Below, piece by piece: positions 23,837-33,308 of a DNA stretch of 47,263 bases. The position numbers and the translations under genes are program-made. Below the pieces are notes generated by a model. The model searched no databases. It worked only from the letters and a program-made list of their open reading frames with translations, and had not been told where the DNA came from. The DNA is from Flavobacteriaceae bacterium (GTDB taxonomy: Bacteria; Bacteroidota; Bacteroidia; Flavobacteriales; Flavobacteriaceae). The stretch covers positions 1-47,263 of the forward strand of contig CANFZC010000015.1 of assembly GCA_947451475.1 (NCBI GenBank). The letters are read 5' to 3'. Position 1 is the first letter of the stretch. Each line of letters begins with the position of its first letter.

Positions 23837-26638
23837 GTGAAAAATATCTTTACTGCACTTTGCCTAGTTCTATTAGGCTCAACCTATAGTCAACAAAACT
23901 ACCACGCCTATGTTAACCCGATGATTGGAACGGGAGGCCATGGGCATACTTTTCCCGGGGCTACAGTTCCCTTTGGGATGGTGCAATTATCGCCTGACAC
24001 CCGCATTGATGGGAGTTGGGATGGTTGTTCTGGCTATCATTATGACGACAAGGTTATTTATGGCTTTTCCCATACCCATTTGAACGGTACGGGATGTACG
24101 GATTATGGGGACATCATGTTGATGCCTACGATGGGAAAGGGAAAAATATTCAGCACAGACTTCTATTCTTCTCCTTTTTCGCATGCCAACGAAAAGGCCA
24201 CTGCTGGCTATTATTCGGTTAAACTAGACAAGCATAATATTGATGTTCAATTGACCTCCTCTACCCGCGTGGGATTGCACGAGTATACTTTTAATCAAAG
24301 CGGTGAGGCGGTTATTGTATTAAATCTCAATCACCGGGATAAATTATTGTTTGGTGAAATACGGGTCATTGATGATCATACGGTAGAAGTTTTGCGAAGA
24401 AGTGAGGCTTGGGCAAAGGACCAATATGTTTATGCCCGTATTGAGTTTAGTGTTCCTATGAAAATTGGAGGACAAGGGAATGCAGTACAAAGCGAAAAAT
24501 TATTTTCAGGAACGGAAGTTGGCGCTTACTTTACGAAGCAAGTCATAAAAGGTGAAAAGCTAATGGTTAAAGTTTCGCTATCCCCAACAGGTTACGAGGG
24601 AGCCAAACTAAATATGTCTGAAATCACAAATTGGAATTTTAAAAAGGTGCAACAAAACGCAGAGAAGCAATGGGACCAAGAGCTTTCTAAAATTGAAATT
24701 ACAGAGCCGAACAAGGACAAATTAACCGTCTTTTACACAGCTTTATACCATACAATGGTTCAGCCTAATATTGCGCAGGATATCGACGGTAAATACCGTG
24801 GTAGGGACAACCAAATTCATCAAGCGGAAGGCTTTGATTATTATACGGTATTCTCATTGTGGGATACCTTTAGAGGGGCACATCCTTTGTATACTTTGAT
24901 TGACAAGAAACGTACGGCCGATTTTATCAATACCTTTTTGAAGGAATACGAACAAGGAGGTCGATTGCCCGTTTGGGAATTAGCTTCTAATGAAACCGAC
25001 TGTATGATTGGGTACCACTCTGTTTCGGTTATGGCCGATGCTATGGCTAAAGGTATTCAAGGATTTGATTATGAAAAAGCCTTTGAAGCGGCTAAGCACA
25101 GTGCGATGCTGGATCACTTGGGCTTGTATACTTATAAAAAACAAGGATTTTTATCGATGGATGATGAACATGAGAGTGTATCTAAAACCTTGGAATATGC
25201 CTATGATGATTGGTGCATCGCCCAGATGGCTCAAATAATAGGCAAAAAAGACGATTTTGACTATTTCATGAAGCGTTCTCAAAGTTGGAAAAACCTTTTT
25301 GATTGGAACACGGGCTTTATGCGTCCGAAGAAAAACGGGGGTTGGGACAAGCCTTTTGACCCGAAAGAGATAAATAACAATTTCACGGAAGGTAACAGTT
25401 GGCAATACTCCTTTTTTGTACCGCAGGATATACCCGGTATGATCGCGGCTTATGGAGGCGAGGCTAAATTTGAGGCCAAATTGGACGAACTATTTAATAG
25501 TGAAAGTAAGACTACTGGTCGCGATCAAGCTGATGTTACCGGTTTGATTGGTCAATATGCCCATGGCAACGAGCCTAGTCATCATATGGCTTATTTATAC
25601 AATTATGTAGGGAAGCCCGAAAAGACGGCAGCGCGAGTGCATTATATCTTAGATAATTTTTATAAAAACACCCCAGATGGTTTAATTGGCAATGAGGATT
25701 GTGGACAAATGAGTGCTTGGTATGTGTTGAGTTCTATGGGAATTTATGCGGTGACCCCAGGTAGAGCAGAATGGATTGAAACCCGCCCTGAATTTCCAAA
25801 AATAAAGGTAAAATTAGAGGATGGTACAACTGAATTAATTACCCAACTATCTAATAAAAGCCGATTAGGAATTACAATGACAAAATACAATGGGATTAAA
25901 CCTGTTCAAAGCGATTCAATTCTCCCTGTTCCCGTAATTCAAGCGGACAAGAAATCCTTTAAGGATCAAATGACGGTGGTATTGGATGCTAATCCGGCAG
26001 GCGGAACACAAGAATTAAAATATAAAATCGACTATGAGGGCAATACGGCCCAAGACTTTGTCGCTTACAGCCAGCCTTTTGTAATTGATCAATCTTGCCG
26101 CATTACGGCCTTTGCGGAGAATGGTTTGGGTCAAAGCAAGTTGGTTTTTGGCAATTACATTAAAAAACCTAATAATTATACCATAGCCATTAAATCTGTT
26201 TACAACCCGCAGTACCATGCGGGAGGTCCGGAGGGATTGATTGATGGCATTTTTGGCACGGAGAACTGGCGCAAAGGGGATTGGCAAGGGTATCAAGGGC
26301 AGGATTTTGAATGCGTCGTAGATTTACAAAAACAACAACTCGTTAAGCGCATTGAATTTAATACGTTACAGGACAGTCGCTCTTGGATTCTTTGTCCGAA
26401 GAAGGTCGCATTTTATGTTTCGGATGACAACGAGCATTTTACCCTTATTAAAACTGCTGATAGCAACATAGATCCTAAGGCAGAAGATTCTCAACTAGTC
26501 CCTTGGAACTTTGACTTTACAGGGGTGCAAGGCCGTTATGTAAAAGTGATTGCTACTAATTTTGGTAAATTACCCGATTGGCATCAAGGAGCAGGTGGCG
26601 ATGCCTTTATCTTTGTAGATGAAATCACAATAAAATAA
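23837..26638 (+). CDS. GH92 family alpha-mannosidase
   Basis: A 933-residue secreted glycosidase that removes alpha-linked mannose, probably from N-glycans, with calcium. The GTG start at 23837 gives a signal peptide (KNIFTALCLVLLGSTYSQ). A longer frame from ATG 23792 is unlikely because that codon sits in the sdh terminator. N-terminal GTGGHGHTFPGATVPFGMVQ and GFSHTHLNGTG are GH92 hallmarks. The catalytic region has GNEPSHHMAYLYNY (acid Glu) and GNEDCGQMSAWY (base Asp). Residues about 700-775 look like a CHB_HEX_C_1 beta-sandwich, and 785-933 like an F5/8 type C carbohydrate-binding domain. The next gene follows after 2 nt. Confidence 0.92.
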   Translation: MKNIFTALCLVLLGSTYSQQNYHAYVNPMIGTGGHGHTFPGATVPFGMVQLSPDTRIDGSWDGCSGYHYDDKVIYGFSHTHLNGTGCTDYGDIMLMPTMGKGKIFSTDFYSSPFSHANEKATAGYYSVKLDKHNIDVQLTSSTRVGLHEYTFNQSGEAVIVLNLNHRDKLLFGEIRVIDDHTVEVLRRSEAWAKDQYVYARIEFSVPMKIGGQGNAVQSEKLFSGTEVGAYFTKQVIKGEKLMVKVSLSPTGYEGAKLNMSEITNWNFKKVQQNAEKQWDQELSKIEITEPNKDKLTVFYTALYHTMVQPNIAQDIDGKYRGRDNQIHQAEGFDYYTVFSLWDTFRGAHPLYTLIDKKRTADFINTFLKEYEQGGRLPVWELASNETDCMIGYHSVSVMADAMAKGIQGFDYEKAFEAAKHSAMLDHLGLYTYKKQGFLSMDDEHESVSKTLEYAYDDWCIAQMAQIIGKKDDFDYFMKRSQSWKNLFDWNTGFMRPKKNGGWDKPFDPKEINNNFTEGNSWQYSFFVPQDIPGMIAAYGGEAKFEAKLDELFNSESKTTGRDQADVTGLIGQYAHGNEPSHHMAYLYNYVGKPEKTAARVHYILDNFYKNTPDGLIGNEDCGQMSAWYVLSSMGIYAVTPGRAEWIETRPEFPKIKVKLEDGTTELITQLSNKSRLGITMTKYNGIKPVQSDSILPVPVIQADKKSFKDQMTVVLDANPAGGTQELKYKIDYEGNTAQDFVAYSQPFVIDQSCRITAFAENGLGQSKLVFGNYIKKPNNYTIAIKSVYNPQYHAGGPEGLIDGIFGTENWRKGDWQGYQGQDFECVVDLQKQQLVKRIEFNTLQDSRSWILCPKKVAFYVSDDNEHFTLIKTADSNIDPKAEDSQLVPWNFDFTGVQGRYVKVIATNFGKLPDWHQGAGGDAFIFVDEITIK

Positions 26639-26640
26639 TC

Positions 26641-27405
26641 ATGAAAATAGCCTTAGTCCAGACCTCGTTATGTTGGGAAGACCCTACTGAAAACCGCAGT
26701 CATTTGGCCCAAAAGATTACCGGATTTATGGAAGAGGTGGATTTGATTGTTCTTCCTGAGATGTTTTCCTCTGGGTTTACTATGCAACCCAAAGCTGTCG
26801 CTGAACAAATGGAAGGAGAAACTTTATCTTGGTTGCACCATTTGGCCAAAGCAAAAGACTGCGCTATTACCGGGAGTTTGGTCGTTGAAGAAAAGGGAAA
26901 GTATTATAATCGGTTAGTTTTTGTAACTCCGGATGGCGGTATTAAAACCTATGATAAAAGGCATTTGTTTACTTTGGCCGGGGAAGACAAAGTGTATACT
27001 GCAGGAACGGAAAAAGTAATTATTGAGTATAAGGGATTTAAAATTTGTCCTCTCATCTGTTATGATTTACGATTTCCTGTTTTTAGTCGGAATCAAGAAG
27101 CGTATGATGTATTGCTTTATGTGGCTAATTGGCCCAAAACACGGGTGAACGCCTGGGATATCTTACTGAAAGCAAGAGCTGTAGAGAATATGTGTTATGC
27201 GGTTGGGGTTAATAGAATAGGAACTGATCACAACCAATTGGACTACGTTGGTCACTCACAAGTGGTTGATTATTTAGGGAATTATGTATTGGATCCCCAA
27301 GAGTCGGATGGCGTTTACATCTTGACACTAGACAAGGCAAAAATGCTAGAAACTAGAGAAAAATTGGGATTTTTAAAGGATCAAGATGCCTATCACATAG
27401 GCTAA
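26641..27405 (+). CDS. Omega-amidase / nitrilase-family hydrolase (YafV/Nit2-like)
   Basis: A 254-residue cytoplasmic carbon-nitrogen hydrolase. The catalytic triad is E40 (VLPEMFSSGF), K106 (YDKRHLF) and C140 (ICYDLRFPVF). SRN and WPKTRVNAWDILLKARAVEN are typical of YafV, which hydrolyses alpha-ketoglutaramate and related keto-acid amides, linked to methionine salvage. It begins 2 nt after the GH92 stop, so it is probably co-transcribed, though no functional link to mannosidase is obvious. Confidence 0.88.
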   Translation: MKIALVQTSLCWEDPTENRSHLAQKITGFMEEVDLIVLPEMFSSGFTMQPKAVAEQMEGETLSWLHHLAKAKDCAITGSLVVEEKGKYYNRLVFVTPDGGIKTYDKRHLFTLAGEDKVYTAGTEKVIIEYKGFKICPLICYDLRFPVFSRNQEAYDVLLYVANWPKTRVNAWDILLKARAVENMCYAVGVNRIGTDHNQLDYVGHSQVVDYLGNYVLDPQESDGVYILTLDKAKMLETREKLGFLKDQDAYHIG

Positions 27406-27418
27406 TGCAACCTCCCGC

Positions 27419-29014
27419 TCATTCTTTTACATTAAAAGGTTGTTCCACATCCCAGTTGGAACGCACATCAATATCCTTTGGAAAATAGATTACCTCTTCG
27501 GTTTGTTTCTTTTCTATAAAATTACCCGTATCCCATTTCTTGTTTTTATTATCATCATAGATTAAACGGAGGGTATACAAAGTAGGTTCTAGGGCATCAA
27601 ACGAGATGGTAGTTTCTTTTTCTGAATAGGCTATTGCTTTAACTTTTCCATCTTTGTCGGTGAGTTCGACGATGACAGGGAATCGTTTGACGTTTTCTAA
27701 AAGCACTCTCAAATTACCATAATCTGTAGTGTTTTTGGTGCTGATATTGTACTTTAGCGTATCATTTTGATGCTCATAAAAATCGATTAATGCCCCAGGA
27801 AATAATTTGATTTTATATTTTTCTAAGGGTTCGTTCTTAAAATTTAAGTAGACCATTTGAGTTGGTTCGTCGTATTCGGTTTCAAAAGGAACGGCAATCG
27901 AATCTTTATTTGTTATGCTTATTTTTGACTTGTCGAATGTAACTAATGGAATAGAACTCGTTAAAGAAAAACGTTCACGAAGGGGCAGGTTTCCTGAATA
28001 ATTGGGGCTAAAGGATAAGGTATCTGCCTTTTGATTTTTGATTTTAACCATAAACTTTTTACTGTATTGGTCCTTATCTATCGCTACTTCTAATGAATCC
28101 GTTTTTATGGGTTTGAACCAAATTTGGAGCGAGTCTTTTTTGGGAAAATTAGTCACTACGGCTGGTATCATTTTAGTACCGTTTTTAACCATTATTTTTA
28201 CTCCTTTGGATTGTCCCTCAAACCCCATTAACAATCTACTCTTGGCGGCTTGTGTAGGTTTAATCGCTTTGAAAGGCACCACTTCTTTGAAGAGTTCGAG
28301 TTCAAAAACCGTATCATTGGGAATGGTGATGAATTGTTTTTGGAAACCGATTTTGTCTGATTTTGGATTGTATTTATTGTTGCCGTTATCTTTTAATGCA
28401 ATTAATTGGTACTTTCCGGCTTTGATGTTTTCTAGTTTTACCATCTTCAAACTGTCTAACGTATTAGTAATGTACCTAGGTGTCTCTTTATATATTGTTG
28501 AGTCGTTATATTTTTCATTGACTTCATAAAGCATTACCGAAACAAAATTATCGGTCTTTTTTTCAAGAGCATCTTTGATTTTTACATTTAAGGAAAGAGA
28601 GTCAATATAAGTCCCGGTAGAAAAAACGTATTTGAACTGCGAATAGGGATTTCCTTCGTTGTTGTCTTCAATGCTTTGGCCAAAATTGAAGCTATAGGTT
28701 GTATTAGGGAGTAATGTATCTTTTATTTTTATGGTTAAAATTTTACTGGCATTGCTCGGTACAATTTCGGGTTGATTTTTCATTGGAGGAGAAATAATCA
28801 ACTGTTTGTTGGCATTTTTCAATTTCACATACTCATCAAAAACTAATTTGATTTCCTTTCCATTAAAATTGGTTGCAAAGTTCTTTGGAAAACTGGCGGT
28901 CAACACGGGAGCAATAGTGTCTTTATCTCCACCCGTTATGGTGCCTCTTTTAGCACAACCTATGGCTAAGAGCAGTAGTATTAGTGAAAAATAGAGTACT
29001 TTATTTTTTAGCAT
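27419..29014 (-). CDS. Ig-like domain lipoprotein
   Basis: A 531-residue lipoprotein. ATG 29014 gives a signal peptide MLKNKVLYFSLILLLLAIGC with a perfect lipobox ending at Cys20; a TTG 15 nt upstream is less likely. Residues about 30-135 are an SbsA-like/Big_5 Ig domain (DTIAPVLTASFPKNF ... FNGKEIKLVFDEYV ... NTTYSFNFG ... YVFSTG). The rest is beta-rich, with carboxypeptidase-like modules around 185-245 (ENIKAGKYQLIALKDNGNNK) and near the C terminus (LEPTLYTLRLIYDDNKNKKWD). It is likely surface or periplasmic. This gene between comF and glyS is common in Flavobacteria; function unknown. Confidence 0.8.
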   Translation of the reverse strand: MLKNKVLYFSLILLLLAIGCAKRGTITGGDKDTIAPVLTASFPKNFATNFNGKEIKLVFDEYVKLKNANKQLIISPPMKNQPEIVPSNASKILTIKIKDTLLPNTTYSFNFGQSIEDNNEGNPYSQFKYVFSTGTYIDSLSLNVKIKDALEKKTDNFVSVMLYEVNEKYNDSTIYKETPRYITNTLDSLKMVKLENIKAGKYQLIALKDNGNNKYNPKSDKIGFQKQFITIPNDTVFELELFKEVVPFKAIKPTQAAKSRLLMGFEGQSKGVKIMVKNGTKMIPAVVTNFPKKDSLQIWFKPIKTDSLEVAIDKDQYSKKFMVKIKNQKADTLSFSPNYSGNLPLRERFSLTSSIPLVTFDKSKISITNKDSIAVPFETEYDEPTQMVYLNFKNEPLEKYKIKLFPGALIDFYEHQNDTLKYNISTKNTTDYGNLRVLLENVKRFPVIVELTDKDGKVKAIAYSEKETTISFDALEPTLYTLRLIYDDNKNKKWDTGNFIEKKQTEEVIYFPKDIDVRSNWDVEQPFNVKE

Positions 29015-29087
29015 ATAGCATTTTTTCAAAGCACAAAATAACGATTATATTTAGTGCGAATGAAATCTTTTTTGGGAAACTTAACAA

Positions 29088-29771
29088 TTAACTATGGGAC
29101 ATTGCCATGCAGACAATGCTTATTTTGGCCCCAGGGATTTTGAGTAATGCTTTACTGCAAGCTTCTAGTGTAGAACCCGTCGTGATTACATCATCGATTA
29201 GAAGAAAATGTTTATGATGATGCTTTTCCAAAAAATCAACATCAAAAACGGTAGCAATCACGTCAGCTCTGCCTAATAGATCTTTTTTGGTTTGCGTTTT
29301 AGTATGTAATTTTCGAAATAAAAGTTGGTCTTCATAAGGAATTTCCAAGTGGGCTGATAAAGCTTTTCCAAAACCTTCTACTTGATTGTAGCCTCGTTCT
29401 TTCAAGCGTTTTTTGTGTAAAGGCACCGGAATAATATAGTCCACTTTCTTTAGTATTTCAACGTCTTTTAATGCTTCGCCATACCAATTTCCAACGAGTT
29501 CACTTATTTCCTCGTGCCCTTTATATTTTAAAAGATGGATCATTTCCTGCACTATTCCTTTTTTGTGAAAATAAAATAAGGCCGAACCGAACTCCAGAGG
29601 TATGCGCCCGTAAAACTTTTGCATGACTTCATTATCCACTAATAGGTGTTGATTTGTTACTGGAATTTCATGTCGGCATTGGGTACAAATTACTTTTTCA
29701 TCACTTAACAAAATAGCATTGCAGCCTGCACAGGCCTTTGGAAAAAATAAATTTAGCAGATGTTGCAGCAT
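29088..29771 (-). CDS. comF: ComF-family phosphoribosyltransferase-like protein
   Basis: A 227-residue cytoplasmic protein. C14, C17, C29 and C32 form a zinc-ribbon (CAGC, CTQC). The phosphoribosyltransferase fold follows, with VDYIIPVPLHKKRLKERGYNQ and the PRPP loop LLIDDVITTGST. In naturally competent bacteria ComF assists import and recombination of transforming DNA; its biochemical activity is not settled. It is divergent from glyS, with about 95 bp between the starts. Confidence 0.88.
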   Translation of the reverse strand: MLQHLLNLFFPKACAGCNAILLSDEKVICTQCRHEIPVTNQHLLVDNEVMQKFYGRIPLEFGSALFYFHKKGIVQEMIHLLKYKGHEEISELVGNWYGEALKDVEILKKVDYIIPVPLHKKRLKERGYNQVEGFGKALSAHLEIPYEDQLLFRKLHTKTQTKKDLLGRADVIATVFDVDFLEKHHHKHFLLIDDVITTGSTLEACSKALLKIPGAKISIVCMAMSHS

Positions 29772-29853
29772 AAAAAGATAATTTTCTTACATAAAATTAT
29801 AAAAAAAATAGATTCTAAGTCTTGATTAATCCATTTTTTACATTCGGTTTTTA

Positions 29854-29861
29854 TATTTTTG
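29854..29861 (+). promoter_or_regulatory. -7 promoter element of glyS, very close to the start codon
   Basis: TATTTTTG (29854-29861) ends only 4 nt before ATG 29866. If this element is used, the mRNA would be leaderless or nearly so. Confidence 0.5.
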
Positions 29862-29865
29862 CAGC

Positions 29866-31407
29866 ATGGCAAAACAAGAAGATTTATTTAAGAACGTAGT
29901 TTCGCATGCAAAGGAGTATGGATTTATATTTCCTTCGAGCGAAATTTATGATGGTTTGAGTGCGGTTTATGATTACGCTCAAAATGGAGTAGAACTAAAA
30001 AAGAATATTAGAGAATATTGGTGGAAAGCCATGGTTCAAATGCATGAAAACATAGTAGGACTGGATGCTGCTATCTTGATGCATCCTACTACCTGGAAAG
30101 CTTCGGGCCACGTTGATGCATTTAACGACCCGTTGATTGACAACAAAGACTCTAAAAAAAGATATAGAGCGGATGTTTTAATTGAGGACTATGCCGAAAA
30201 ATTAAACCTGAAAGCTAAGAAAGAAATAGAAAAAGCACGGGAGCGTTTTGGCGCCTCTTTTGACGAAGAGCAATATAAAACCACTAATCCGCGTGTGATG
30301 GAATATTTGGCGAAAGAGCGCGAAATTCTGGAACGAATGGGACGTTCATTGGGCAATGGTGATTTGGAAGATGTAAAAGCCTTAATTGAAGAATTGGAAA
30401 TTGCCGATCCTGAAACTGGTTCTAGAAATTGGACCGATGTAAAGCAATTTAACTTAATGTTTGGCACCAAATTAGGAGCCTCTGCGGAAAATGCTATGGA
30501 TTTATACTTGCGCCCGGAAACGGCACAAGGGATCTTTGTCAACTTTTTGAATGTTCAAAAAACGGGCAGAATGAAGATTCCGTTTGGTATTGCCCAAACG
30601 GGAAAAGCTTTTCGTAACGAGATTGTAGCTCGTCAGTTTATCTTTCGTATGCGTGAGTTTGAACAAATGGAGATGCAGTTTTTTGTTAAGCCAGGTGAAG
30701 AAATGAAGTGGTATGAATATTGGAAACAAACTCGCTTGAACTGGCATTTATCGTTGGGGTTAGGCAAAGAGAATTATCGTTTTCACGATCACGAAAAATT
30801 GGCGCATTATGCCAATGCGGCTGCGGACATAGAGTTTAATTTTCCTTTTGGCTTTAAAGAATTAGAAGGAATTCACTCTAGAACTGATTTTGATTTAAAA
30901 GCACACGAACAATTTTCGGGTAAAAAATTACAGTATTTTGACAATGAAACGAATTCCAATTATGTTCCCTATGTAGTTGAAACTTCGGTCGGATTGGATC
31001 GTATGTTCTTATCCGTTTTTGCTACTTCCTTAAAAGAAGAAACCTTGGAAGATGGTTCGACACGTACTGTTTTGCGTTTACCGAGTGTCTTGGCTCCTAC
31101 AAAAGCAGCAGTTTTACCTTTAGTAAAAAAAGATGGATTGCCTGAAGTTGCCCAAAAGATTATTGATGATTTGAAATGGGATTTCAATGTGGCTTATGAT
31201 GAGAAAGATGCTGTGGGAAGAAGATACCGTAGACAAGATGCATTAGGAACGCCTTATTGTATTACAGTAGATCATCAAACCTTGGAAGATGAAACAGTAA
31301 CTATACGTCATAGAGATAGTATGCAACAAGACCGTGTTAAGATTACCGAATTAAAAACCATAATTGGCAACGAAGTATCGATGCGAAATTGGTTGATGAA
31401 AATTTAA
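29866..31407 (+). CDS. glyS: Glycyl-tRNA synthetase (homodimeric type)
   Basis: A 513-residue class II aminoacyl-tRNA synthetase of the alpha2 type, as in Bacteroidota, archaea and eukaryotes, not the alpha2beta2 GlyQS type. Motif 2 is visible in FGIAQTGKAFRNEIVARQFIFRMREFEQMEMQFF. Motif 3 is GLDRMFLSVFA with its Arg. LRPETAQGIFVNF precedes motif 2 and is diagnostic for GlyRS. The C-terminal anticodon-binding domain (about 400-513) includes RRQDALGTPYCITVD. Followed by a strong terminator. Confidence 0.96.
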   Translation: MAKQEDLFKNVVSHAKEYGFIFPSSEIYDGLSAVYDYAQNGVELKKNIREYWWKAMVQMHENIVGLDAAILMHPTTWKASGHVDAFNDPLIDNKDSKKRYRADVLIEDYAEKLNLKAKKEIEKARERFGASFDEEQYKTTNPRVMEYLAKEREILERMGRSLGNGDLEDVKALIEELEIADPETGSRNWTDVKQFNLMFGTKLGASAENAMDLYLRPETAQGIFVNFLNVQKTGRMKIPFGIAQTGKAFRNEIVARQFIFRMREFEQMEMQFFVKPGEEMKWYEYWKQTRLNWHLSLGLGKENYRFHDHEKLAHYANAAADIEFNFPFGFKELEGIHSRTDFDLKAHEQFSGKKLQYFDNETNSNYVPYVVETSVGLDRMFLSVFATSLKEETLEDGSTRTVLRLPSVLAPTKAAVLPLVKKDGLPEVAQKIIDDLKWDFNVAYDEKDAVGRRYRRQDALGTPYCITVDHQTLEDETVTIRHRDSMQQDRVKITELKTIIGNEVSMRNWLMKI

Positions 31408-31430
31408 ATAGGACACCACATCCTTATAGT

Positions 31431-31470
31431 AATCCCGAATTCTTATTTAGAATTCGGGATTTTGTTTTTG
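31431..31470 (+). terminator. Intrinsic terminator of glyS
   Basis: A perfect 13-bp stem (31431-31443 with 31449-31461), 5-nt loop, then a T-rich tract. It begins 23 nt after the stop codon. Confidence 0.9.
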
Positions 31471-31647
31471 TAAGTAATTATCCCGATTAAAAATCACATA
31501 TTAACAGTATTCGCCATTCTGTCAACATTTTTATTAAAATGGGGCTGGAAATTTTATTTTCGATAGTGCGAAAATGCAAGTGATAGTTCCCCAAAACTAC
31601 CCGAGTTTAACTGATGATGCTTTCCCTAAATCAAAGGAAAAGCCTTC

Positions 31648-32619
31648 ATGAGCCACACTTTTATTATTATTGATGACCGTCAAGAAGACATCTCGAAAAC
31701 TCAGGTTGTAGCTGAGCGCTTTCGCAATTTATCTTTTGTGGGTTCAGCTACAACTTATGATGATGGTGTTAATTTAATCTTGGAACACCAGCCCAGCTTA
31801 GTATTTCTAGAAATAGATCCTACCGACAAAAAGAGTAATCTTTCATTAGCTCTTATTAATGAATTGTATCGGTTTTTGACGGTTGTTCCTAGAATTATCA
31901 TTATTACTTCAAAAAATGATTTGGCTTATGAAGCTCTTAAATATGAGGTCATTGATTATTTGATAAAGCCAATTAATATCAATGATTTCCGGAAAGCCAT
32001 ACTTAAATTTGACCGAGCCATTAAATCAGATTTACCCCTTATCGAAGTCAAAAACCCGGTAGCTACTTTTGAAGTATTGGACGAAGCTGTGCTTGAAACC
32101 CTTGAACAAGAAATAGCGACAGGAGAGGAGCTAACCGAAGACCCAATAAATGAAAGAGAGGAACAAATTGACTCAGAAACAGCAACTGAGGATGAGGTTA
32201 CGGTGACCACGATTCCTTCTGCCAATTCAAAAATTGAGGCCAATGCTGTCATGATGCAAAAACCTCAATCTCTTATAATTTGTATTAAGTCTTATGGCGA
32301 CTATCGTTATTTAGACTCAGATGAAATCCTTTATTTTGAGGCAGACAATAATTCGACAGACATTCACTTGAACAATGGGGAGATGGTTACAGCTTTTAAA
32401 ACGTTAAAACACTTTGAAACGGTATTGCCAGAAACGCAATTTTTACGCATACACAATAGTTACATCATCAATGTTGACCAAGTTTCACGTATACACACCG
32501 GTAACACCGTATGTTACATTAAAAACTCAACTACCAAACTACCTTTTTCTAAGTCCTATAAAGACAATGTAGATTTGATCATCAATCGAATAGCAGGAGG
32601 AAACTATTTGGAGATATAG
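31648..32619 (+). CDS. LytTR-family response regulator with a Glu-substituted receiver
   Basis: A 323-residue regulator. Residues 1-125 are a receiver domain: acidic pair D9-D10, switch Thr87 (IIITSKND) and Lys107 (YLIKPI) are present. The phosphoacceptor position reads LVFLEIDPTD, placing Glu55 where Asp is normal. A linker of about 80 residues rich in Glu, Thr and Val follows (about 130-210). Residues about 215-323 are a LytTR DNA-binding domain (YFEADNNSTDIHL ... FLRIHNSYIINVDQV). Glu can mimic phospho-Asp, so it may be active without a kinase. Asp57 two residues on could be an alternative site. It opens a regulatory cluster but no LytS kinase is adjacent. Confidence 0.87.
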   Translation: MSHTFIIIDDRQEDISKTQVVAERFRNLSFVGSATTYDDGVNLILEHQPSLVFLEIDPTDKKSNLSLALINELYRFLTVVPRIIIITSKNDLAYEALKYEVIDYLIKPININDFRKAILKFDRAIKSDLPLIEVKNPVATFEVLDEAVLETLEQEIATGEELTEDPINEREEQIDSETATEDEVTVTTIPSANSKIEANAVMMQKPQSLIICIKSYGDYRYLDSDEILYFEADNNSTDIHLNNGEMVTAFKTLKHFETVLPETQFLRIHNSYIINVDQVSRIHTGNTVCYIKNSTTKLPFSKSYKDNVDLIINRIAGGNYLEI

Positions 32620-32651
32620 AAGAAAAATAATACATTTACAAAAAATCCGAT

Positions 32652-33308
32652 ATGGAAGTAACTGTATTAATGATAGATGATCATCCGCCGATTATTGAAG
32701 GTTATAAGTCTCTTTTAACTTTTAACCCTCATGAATATTCCTTACACTTTACGGAAGTAAGCAACTGTGAAGCAGCCTATGACCTTATTGTGTCAACTGA
32801 AATTCACTTTGATATTATTTTTTTAGATGTTACGCTACCGCCTTATCCTGCTAAAAATATTAAATCGGGCGATGATTTAATTCCGATCATCCGAAAGCAT
32901 ATACCTAACGCAAAAATTGTTGTTTTAACTTCCCATTCGGAATCACTTATTCTCAACGGAATTCTTAACGAATATTATCCCGATGGCTTATTGTTGAAAA
33001 GTGAAATTCACGCCGATAATTTTACCACAATTTTTGATGCTATACTTAAGGGCACTACCTTTTATAGTGCTACGGTTAAGAATATTAAAAATGATATTAA
33101 AATAGCCCCCAAACTCTTAGATAATTACAATAGACGTATAATTATTTTGCTATCTAAAGGCCTAAAAACAAAAACGATACAGGAAGAGCTCCACCTTTCT
33201 AAAAGTGCTATTGACAAAAGAAAAGTCATCATTAAGGACTATTTAGGCATTTACAAAGGAAATGATGAAGACCTGCTGCGGGAAGCTAGGAAACAAGGAC
33301 TCATTTAG
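32652..33308 (+). CDS. NarL/FixJ-type response regulator (module 1)
   Basis: A 218-residue regulator. The receiver spans residues 1-130 with D9-D10, phosphoacceptor D59 (IIFLDVTLP), Thr93 (VVLTSHSES) and Lys116 (LLKSEI). The C-terminal helix-turn-helix (about 155-218) is a divergent LuxR type: LLSKGLKTKTIQEELHLSKSAIDKRK. It starts 32 nt after the LytTR gene and may be co-transcribed with it. It is about 55 percent similar by eye to the regulator at 39162, so the two are paralogues. The likely partner is the kinase at 34222, one gene downstream. Confidence 0.88.
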   Translation: MEVTVLMIDDHPPIIEGYKSLLTFNPHEYSLHFTEVSNCEAAYDLIVSTEIHFDIIFLDVTLPPYPAKNIKSGDDLIPIIRKHIPNAKIVVLTSHSESLILNGILNEYYPDGLLLKSEIHADNFTTIFDAILKGTTFYSATVKNIKNDIKIAPKLLDNYNRRIIILLSKGLKTKTIQEELHLSKSAIDKRKVIIKDYLGIYKGNDEDLLREARKQGLI

